Source: Kytococcus schroeteri
GTDB taxonomy: Bacteria; Actinomycetota; Actinomycetes; Actinomycetales; Dermatophilaceae
Direction: 5' to 3'
Length of the DNA: 59,765 nt
Assembly: GCF_002847825.1 (NCBI RefSeq)
Contig: NZ_PKIZ01000018.1
Span: 1-59,765 of the forward strand
Positions 55,853-59,765 of this stretch are shown here, piece after piece. The notes below the pieces were generated by a model. That model made no database searches and was not told where the DNA came from. It was given only the letters and a program-made list of their open reading frames with translations. The first letter of the stretch is position 1. Each line of letters begins with the position of its first letter. The translations under genes were made by a program, and so were the position numbers.

Positions 55853-55882
55853 GGTGCACCCCGGCTAAGGTCGGGGTGCACC
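55853..55882 (+). terminator. Hairpin terminator after acyl-CoA dehydrogenase gene
   Basis: 11-bp perfect stem (GGTGCACCCCG and complement) with an 8-base loop. Confidence 0.65.
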
Positions 55883-55933
55883 CCGTCAGGGGGTCGTGTG
55901 CGGGGGGCGGCCCCGGCACGACGGCAGGGGGAA

Positions 55934-56062
55934 CGGGCCGAGGGGGCCCGGGCCACCCGCGCGGGCCGAGAGGGTCCGCACAGCGGCCGGACCGAGGGGG
56001 TCCGCGCCGTCACGGACGGGTCGAGGGGACCCGCCGTCATGACAGGTGGGCGGGGGCCCACC
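55934..56062 (+). promoter_or_regulatory. Five tandem mini-hairpins in the leader of the deacetylase gene
   Basis: Five short stems follow one another at a period of about 26-29 bp: 55934-55950, 55961-55979, 55988-56004, 56017-56033 and 56045-56062. The first four have a CGG/CCG outer stem and a GAGGG (or GAGAG) loop, while the inner three pairs differ but still pair (GCC/GGC, GCC/GGT, ACC/GGT, GTC/GAC). The fifth has a GGTGGGC stem and a GGGG loop and ends just before the GAGGAGGGG ribosome site. The compensating changes argue for selection on RNA or DNA structure. Confidence 0.7.
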
Positions 56063-56077
56063 GAGGAGGGGAACACC

Positions 56078-57214
56078 ATGACCGCACACGACCGTGTCCG
56101 CCTCGTGCGTCGCGGCGCCGCCTGGTGCGTCGCCGTCACGATGCTGGCCACCGCCGGCGCCCTGGCCCGCGAGGACCGGGTGCCGGGGGCGGAGTCCGGC
56201 GGCGTGCCGGCGCAGTCCGTGGCCGAGGCCCGGGCCGTCGCGGCGCGTGACACCGTCACCGCCTCGTCCACCTGGACGCTGGGGGTGGCCGCCACGAGCA
56301 CCACCGTCCGGAAGGGGCCGCGCAGCACCTACGCCGCAGTGCGGGTGCTGGCGCCGGGCAAGCCGGTGGAGTACTCGCAGGTCACCAACGGGTGGGGCCG
56401 GGTGCGCGAGGGGGAGTGGGTGCGCCTGGAGCACCTGCGCTCGCCGGGCGCCAGCCGCACCCGGTGGACCCTGGGCACCACCAACGTCCGCTTCGGGCCG
56501 TCCACCGGCAACTCCGTGGTGGGGAGGCTGTCCGCGGGCACGCGCGTGACCGGGCCGGTGGTGGGCGGCTGGCAGCACGTCGGCGACCACCGCTGGGTGT
56601 CCACCTCGGCCACCACGCCCCGCACCGCCGCCCGGCGCATCCTCAGCTGGCCCACCGGGGAGAAGGTCGCCTACCTGACCTTCGACGACGGACCCCACCC
56701 GCGGTACACCCCGCAGGTGCTCGACGTGCTCGACAAGTACGACGTGCCGGCCACCTTCTTCGTCGTCGGGTCGTGGGCGAAGGCCTACCCCGGCCTGGTG
56801 GCCCGGACCCGCGCCGAGGGCCACAAGGTCTCCAACCACTCGTGGAACCACCCCGAGCTGTGGGACCTCACGAGCCCGCAGGTGGTCAAGGAACTCACGA
56901 GCACGCAGGCCGTCATCGGTGGGCCGCCGAAGTGCTTCCGCCCGCCGTACGGCGCCACCAACGACCGCGTGCACGAGGCCGCGGGGTCGGCCGGCTTCGG
57001 CTACTCGGTGCTGTGGAGCGCCGGCGGCAACGACTGGCAGCGCCCGGGCGAGAAGGCCATCGTCGACGACGTGGTCAAGCGGATGACTCCCGGTGGCATC
57101 GCCCTCATGCACGACGGGGGCGGCAACCGCTCGCAGACCGTCGCGGCGCTGGACGACATGATCCGCCAGCTGCGTGCCCGGGGCTACACCTTCAGGACCC
57201 TGCCCATGTGCTGA
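56078..57214 (+). CDS. Secreted polysaccharide deacetylase with SH3-like repeats
   Basis: Exported enzyme of 378 residues. An N-terminal signal/anchor (RRGAAWCVAVTMLATAGALA) is followed by two bacterial SH3-like repeats (about residues 68-180), which likely bind peptidoglycan, and a C-terminal CE4 (NodB) domain. The catalytic motifs are TFDDGPHP with the metal Asp D203/D204, NHSWNHPEL with the two His ligands, RPPYGATND, and IALMHDGGG with the catalytic His. It probably removes acetyl groups from peptidoglycan or a wall glycan. The ATG at 56078 has a strong GAGGAGG site. Five tandem mini-hairpins lie just upstream. Confidence 0.92.
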   Translation: MTAHDRVRLVRRGAAWCVAVTMLATAGALAREDRVPGAESGGVPAQSVAEARAVAARDTVTASSTWTLGVAATSTTVRKGPRSTYAAVRVLAPGKPVEYSQVTNGWGRVREGEWVRLEHLRSPGASRTRWTLGTTNVRFGPSTGNSVVGRLSAGTRVTGPVVGGWQHVGDHRWVSTSATTPRTAARRILSWPTGEKVAYLTFDDGPHPRYTPQVLDVLDKYDVPATFFVVGSWAKAYPGLVARTRAEGHKVSNHSWNHPELWDLTSPQVVKELTSTQAVIGGPPKCFRPPYGATNDRVHEAAGSAGFGYSVLWSAGGNDWQRPGEKAIVDDVVKRMTPGGIALMHDGGGNRSQTVAALDDMIRQLRARGYTFRTLPMC

Positions 57215-57228
57215 CCGCACGACGCCGC

Positions 57229-57262
57229 GACGGGGTCCACCGGACGGTCGGTGGGCCCCGTC
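57229..57262 (+). terminator. Hairpin terminator between deacetylase and azlD
   Basis: 14-bp stem (GACGGGGTCCACCG with one G-U pair) with a 6-base loop, between convergent genes. Confidence 0.7.
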
Positions 57263-57301
57263 GTCGTGCGCCGCGCGGGGGAGAGGGGAGGGGGGCGCCG
57301 G

Positions 57302-57670
57302 TCAGGACCAGCCGAGGGCCCGGGCCAGGGCCACCGAGGCCGCCCCGAGCACCACCACCAGCAGGAAGGGCGCCCGCATCCACAGGGCCACCACGGCCAC
57401 CCCCAGTGCCACCACGCGGGCGTCCAGCTGGAGTCCCTGCCCGGAGGCGAGGGTGTTGGTGGCCGTCAAGGCGGCCAGCAGGCCCACGGTGACCATGGCG
57501 GCCAGGTCCAGGGCGGCCGGCCGCTCGAGCAGGGTGCGCGGCAGCAGGTACCCGCCGAGCTTGAGCGCGAAGGCCAGCCCGCAGGCCAGCAGCAGCCAGG
57601 TCCACGAGGTGGCGGGGGCGTCGGCGGCGGCCGGGGCGGCGAGCACCGCTGCAGCGGTCACGGGGGTCAC
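57302..57670 (-). CDS. azlD: AzlD family membrane protein
   Basis: Small membrane protein of 122 residues with about four hydrophobic segments, the AzlD pattern (ACGLAFALKLGGYLLP, where the GYLLPR element is typical). AzlD is the partner of AzlC in export of branched-chain amino acids. The GTG at 57670 overlaps the azlC stop (GTGA), so the two halves are made together. It is the last gene of the LCP-azlC-azlD operon. Confidence 0.88.
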   Translation of the reverse strand: MTPVTAAAVLAAPAAADAPATSWTWLLLACGLAFALKLGGYLLPRTLLERPAALDLAAMVTVGLLAALTATNTLASGQGLQLDARVVALGVAVVALWMRAPFLLVVVLGAASVALARALGWS

Positions 57671-58341
57671 GAGGTGCTCCGGAGGGTCTCGGGGCGGCTG
57701 GCCCACCCCGCGGCGGCGGCCACGACCGCGGCCCCGAGGATGGGCAGGCCGGCGGGCACGGCGGGCACCAGGGCCAGGGTCACCACGGCCGCCAGGACCG
57801 CGATCACCACCGGCCGCCGGGCGGAGAGGTGGGGCCACAGCAGGCCGGTGAACGCGGCCACCGCGGCGCCGTCCAGGCCGAGGGCGTCGAGTTCGCCGAT
57901 GCGGTCATCCGCCACCGCTCCCAGCGCGCTGAAGGCCACCCAGAAGACGTACACGCCGAGGCCCGCGGCCCAGAACCCGCGGCGCTGCTCGGCCCGGTCC
58001 TGCTGGGCCACCGCCACGGCGGTCGACTCGTCGATGGTGAGCTGCGCCATCGCGGCCCGCTCGGGCGCGCTGCGGGGCGGGACGAGCGTGGCCAGGCGCA
58101 GCCCGTAGACGGTGTTGCGCACGCCGAGCAGGGTGGCCGCCCCGGTCGCGGCGGCGGGGGAGCCCCCGCCGCCGACGACCCCGATGAAGGCGAACTGGGA
58201 CCCGCCGGTGAACATCAGCGCCGAGAGCGCCACCGCCTGCCAGGCGTCGAGACCGCTGGCGACGGCAAGGGCGCCGAAGGAGATGCCGTACAGGCCGGTG
58301 GCGAAGCCGACCGAGAGCCCGGCGCGCTGGGCCGGGGTCAC
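57667..58341 (-). CDS. azlC: AzlC family branched-chain amino acid exporter subunit
   Basis: Membrane protein of 224 residues with several hydrophobic segments. The family core is GISFGALAVASGLDAWQAV followed by LMFTGGSQFAFIGVV, and DESTAVAVAQ in the central loop. It exports branched-chain amino acids and analogues together with AzlD. The GTG start at 58341 overlaps the stop of the LCP gene (GTGA), an unusual coupling of an amino-acid exporter to a cell-wall ligase gene. Confidence 0.9.
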   Translation of the reverse strand: MTPAQRAGLSVGFATGLYGISFGALAVASGLDAWQAVALSALMFTGGSQFAFIGVVGGGGSPAAATGAATLLGVRNTVYGLRLATLVPPRSAPERAAMAQLTIDESTAVAVAQQDRAEQRRGFWAAGLGVYVFWVAFSALGAVADDRIGELDALGLDGAAVAAFTGLLWPHLSARRPVVIAVLAAVVTLALVPAVPAGLPILGAAVVAAAAGWASRPETLRSTS

Positions 58342-59672
58342 AGCCCGTCGGGCAGGTCGCCGCCCTCGCGCAGGGCCTTCCACAGCTCGCCGGCCCTCTC
58401 GTCGTCCCACTTCACGGCCCAGCCGTGCTCGGTGCGCAGCGTGGAGTCGCTCACTGGGACGGTCACCTGCCGGTCGCCGCCGCTGGCACGGCGCACCGCG
58501 TTGAGCGCCATGCCGATCTCCAGCATTGAGTCGTGCTCGTCCACCGTGAGGTTGGGCGTCACGGCACTGCCCACCGAGTGCAGGCGCCAGGGGAGCAGCA
58601 CGTTGGCGGGGGTGAGCGCCTTGGAGCTGATGGCCTTGAGGAACTCGCGCTGGCGCTCCACGCGGCCCAGGTCGCCACGCGGGTCGAAGTACCGGGCGCG
58701 CACGTAGGCCAGGGCGGTGACGCCGTCCATCTCCTGGCAGCCCTTCTTCACGTCGAGGTGGGCCTTGTCGTCCTGGATGTCCTGCTTGGGGCAGAGCTCC
58801 ACGCCGCCGAGGCTCTCCACCACGTTGGTGAAGCCGCCGAAGCCGATCTCGGCGTACCCGTCGATGCGCAGGCCGGTGTTCTGCTCCACGGTGTCGATGA
58901 GGAGCGGGGCGCCACCGGTGTTGTACGCGGCGTTGATCTTGTTCTCGCCCATGCCACGGATGGGCACGTAGGAGTCGCGGGGGATGGAGACCAGCGACGG
59001 GGCCCCCAGGACCGGCACGTGGACGAGCATGATCGTGTCGGTGCGGCGTCCCGCGCCACCGCCGGTGCGCAGCCGGTTGCGGTCCTCGGCGGAGAGGTTC
59101 TCGCGGCTGTCCGAGCCGACGAGCAGGTAGTTGCGGCCCGCGGTGTCGGCCGGGCGGTCCCCCCAGGTGGGCATGGCGTCGGTGCGCTCGACCTTGTTCC
59201 ACGAGTCGACGACGGCCCAGACCGTGCCGGCCAGCCAGAGCGCGACCACGACGACCACGGCGGTCAGCGTCCGGCGCACCGGGTGGCGGCGCCGCGGTGC
59301 CCGCTCGAGGCGGTCGGCGCCGCGGGTCGGGCGGGGGGCGTCCTCATGGGCCAGCCCGTCGTGCTCGGGGTGCTCGACGGCCGCGGCGTACCCGGCCGGC
59401 TCGTCGTACCGGCCGCGCGGGTCGCGGCGGTCGGAGCGGTCGGTGTACCGCGGGTCCTGCTCGGGGCGACCGATCACGCGGGTGCGGTCCCGGCGCGCCT
59501 CGGCGTCGCGGGGCACGCCGCCGCGGCGCGCCGGACGGTCGGGGTGCGGCGGCACGGGTCCCCGCCCGGCCCCCCGGGAGGTCACACGGCGACGCCCGCG
59601 TGCGTCACGGTCCCGGCCGGAACCGGATCTGCCCCAGTCGCGGGGATCGCTGTCGTCATGGCGGTCGGTCAC
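58338..59672 (-). CDS. LCP (LytR-CpsA-Psr) family cell-wall glycopolymer ligase
   Basis: Membrane enzyme of 444 residues that transfers lipid-linked glycopolymers to peptidoglycan. A long Arg/Asp-rich cytoplasmic tail (about residues 1-132) precedes one membrane helix (RTLTAVVVVVALWLAGTVW, about 133-155). The extracellular LCP domain has NYLLVGSDSRENL, then RRTDTIMLVHV and SIPRDSYVPI, with the Arg/Asp residues that bind pyrophosphate, and ALAYVRARYFDPRGDLGRVERQ. It is the CpsA counterpart of the mycobacterial region. It starts at GTG 59672, 7 nt after TAGGCT, so probably from a leaderless mRNA. Confidence 0.94.
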   Translation of the reverse strand: MTDRHDDSDPRDWGRSGSGRDRDARGRRRVTSRGAGRGPVPPHPDRPARRGGVPRDAEARRDRTRVIGRPEQDPRYTDRSDRRDPRGRYDEPAGYAAAVEHPEHDGLAHEDAPRPTRGADRLERAPRRRHPVRRTLTAVVVVVALWLAGTVWAVVDSWNKVERTDAMPTWGDRPADTAGRNYLLVGSDSRENLSAEDRNRLRTGGGAGRRTDTIMLVHVPVLGAPSLVSIPRDSYVPIRGMGENKINAAYNTGGAPLLIDTVEQNTGLRIDGYAEIGFGGFTNVVESLGGVELCPKQDIQDDKAHLDVKKGCQEMDGVTALAYVRARYFDPRGDLGRVERQREFLKAISSKALTPANVLLPWRLHSVGSAVTPNLTVDEHDSMLEIGMALNAVRRASGGDRQVTVPVSDSTLRTEHGWAVKWDDERAGELWKALREGGDLPDGL

Positions 59673-59679
59673 TCACCAG

Positions 59680-59685
59680 AGCCTA
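59680..59685 (-). promoter_or_regulatory. -10 box of LCP operon (leaderless)
   Basis: TAGGCT on the minus strand, 7 nt before the GTG at 59672. I see no other supported feature in the last 90 bp. Confidence 0.5.
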
Positions 59686-59765
59686 GGTGTTCTCGGTCAT
59701 CAGGTTGGTGACAGTCGGCTGGTGGGTGGGAGTCCTCTCAGGGCGCTGTGGCCGCGGTCAGTGTT

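Noticed and set aside
55934..56062. CRISPR-like regular repeats
   Set aside because: Units differ in sequence, have no unique spacers, and are short hairpins; no cas gene is near.

Overview
This window is a 59.8-kb stretch of chromosome from a very GC-rich actinobacterium, most likely a member of the Micrococcales (inferred; I cannot name the genus). The evidence is the near-universal G/C at third codon positions, the many GTG starts, the acyl-CoA carboxylase epsilon subunit, an LpdA-type quinone reductase and IdeR/DtxR-type iron boxes. Many first genes start 6-8 nt after a TAnnnT -10 box, which implies leaderless mRNAs. Genes are packed tightly, with ATGA or GTGA overlaps. I see no rRNA, tRNA, insertion sequence, prophage or CRISPR array. 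The gene content recalls the M. tuberculosis Rv3264-Rv3336 neighbourhood (manB, cpsA, fadE25, purE, purK, birA, accD5, accE5, maf, accA3, lpdA, deoD, pmmB, deoA, cdd, trpS). This comparison is from memory and suggests an old, conserved backbone with local insertions.

Left part (1-5.3 kb): trpS, a 2'-5' RNA ligase-like protein, a mannosyltransferase divergent from manC, and pyrD coupled to manC. From 5.3 to 22.2 kb lies a nucleoside uptake and breakdown region. It holds a BMP-family lipoprotein, a double-NBD ATPase, two permeases and cytidine deaminase in one operon. Then come an NSS transporter with its 38-aa partner, thymidine phosphorylase, an MFS transporter, deoxyribose-phosphate aldolase, a uridine-kinase-like protein, a PGM2-like phosphosugar mutase (probable phosphopentomutase), purine nucleoside phosphorylase and LpdA.

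Middle (22.4-35 kb): a biotin carboxylase/BCCP alpha subunit, a PfkB kinase, an acyl-CoA dehydrogenase and a carboxylase beta subunit; a secreted lipase; then an iron-regulated block (siderophore-interacting reductase, siderophore-binding lipoprotein, two FecCD permeases and an ATPase) with two IdeR-like boxes. From 35 to 44.5 kb: Maf, a cupin, a heterodimeric ABC exporter divergent from a winged-helix regulator, an SRPBCC protein with a DUF885 protein, a MOSC protein, and a Vsr/DUF559-like nuclease candidate bracketed by two near-identical palindromic elements.

Right part (44.6-59.7 kb): accE-accD divergent from birA across only 23 bp; a class III cyclase, enoyl-CoA hydratase, response regulator and frameshifted histidine kinase packed together; GtrA divergent from purK-purE-NYN; a FadE25-like dehydrogenase; a polysaccharide deacetylase preceded by five tandem mini-hairpins; and an LCP-azlC-azlD operon. 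The strongest candidates for something undescribed are the palindrome-bracketed nuclease gene (43.4-44.6 kb) and the tandem covarying mini-hairpin leader (55.93-56.06 kb).
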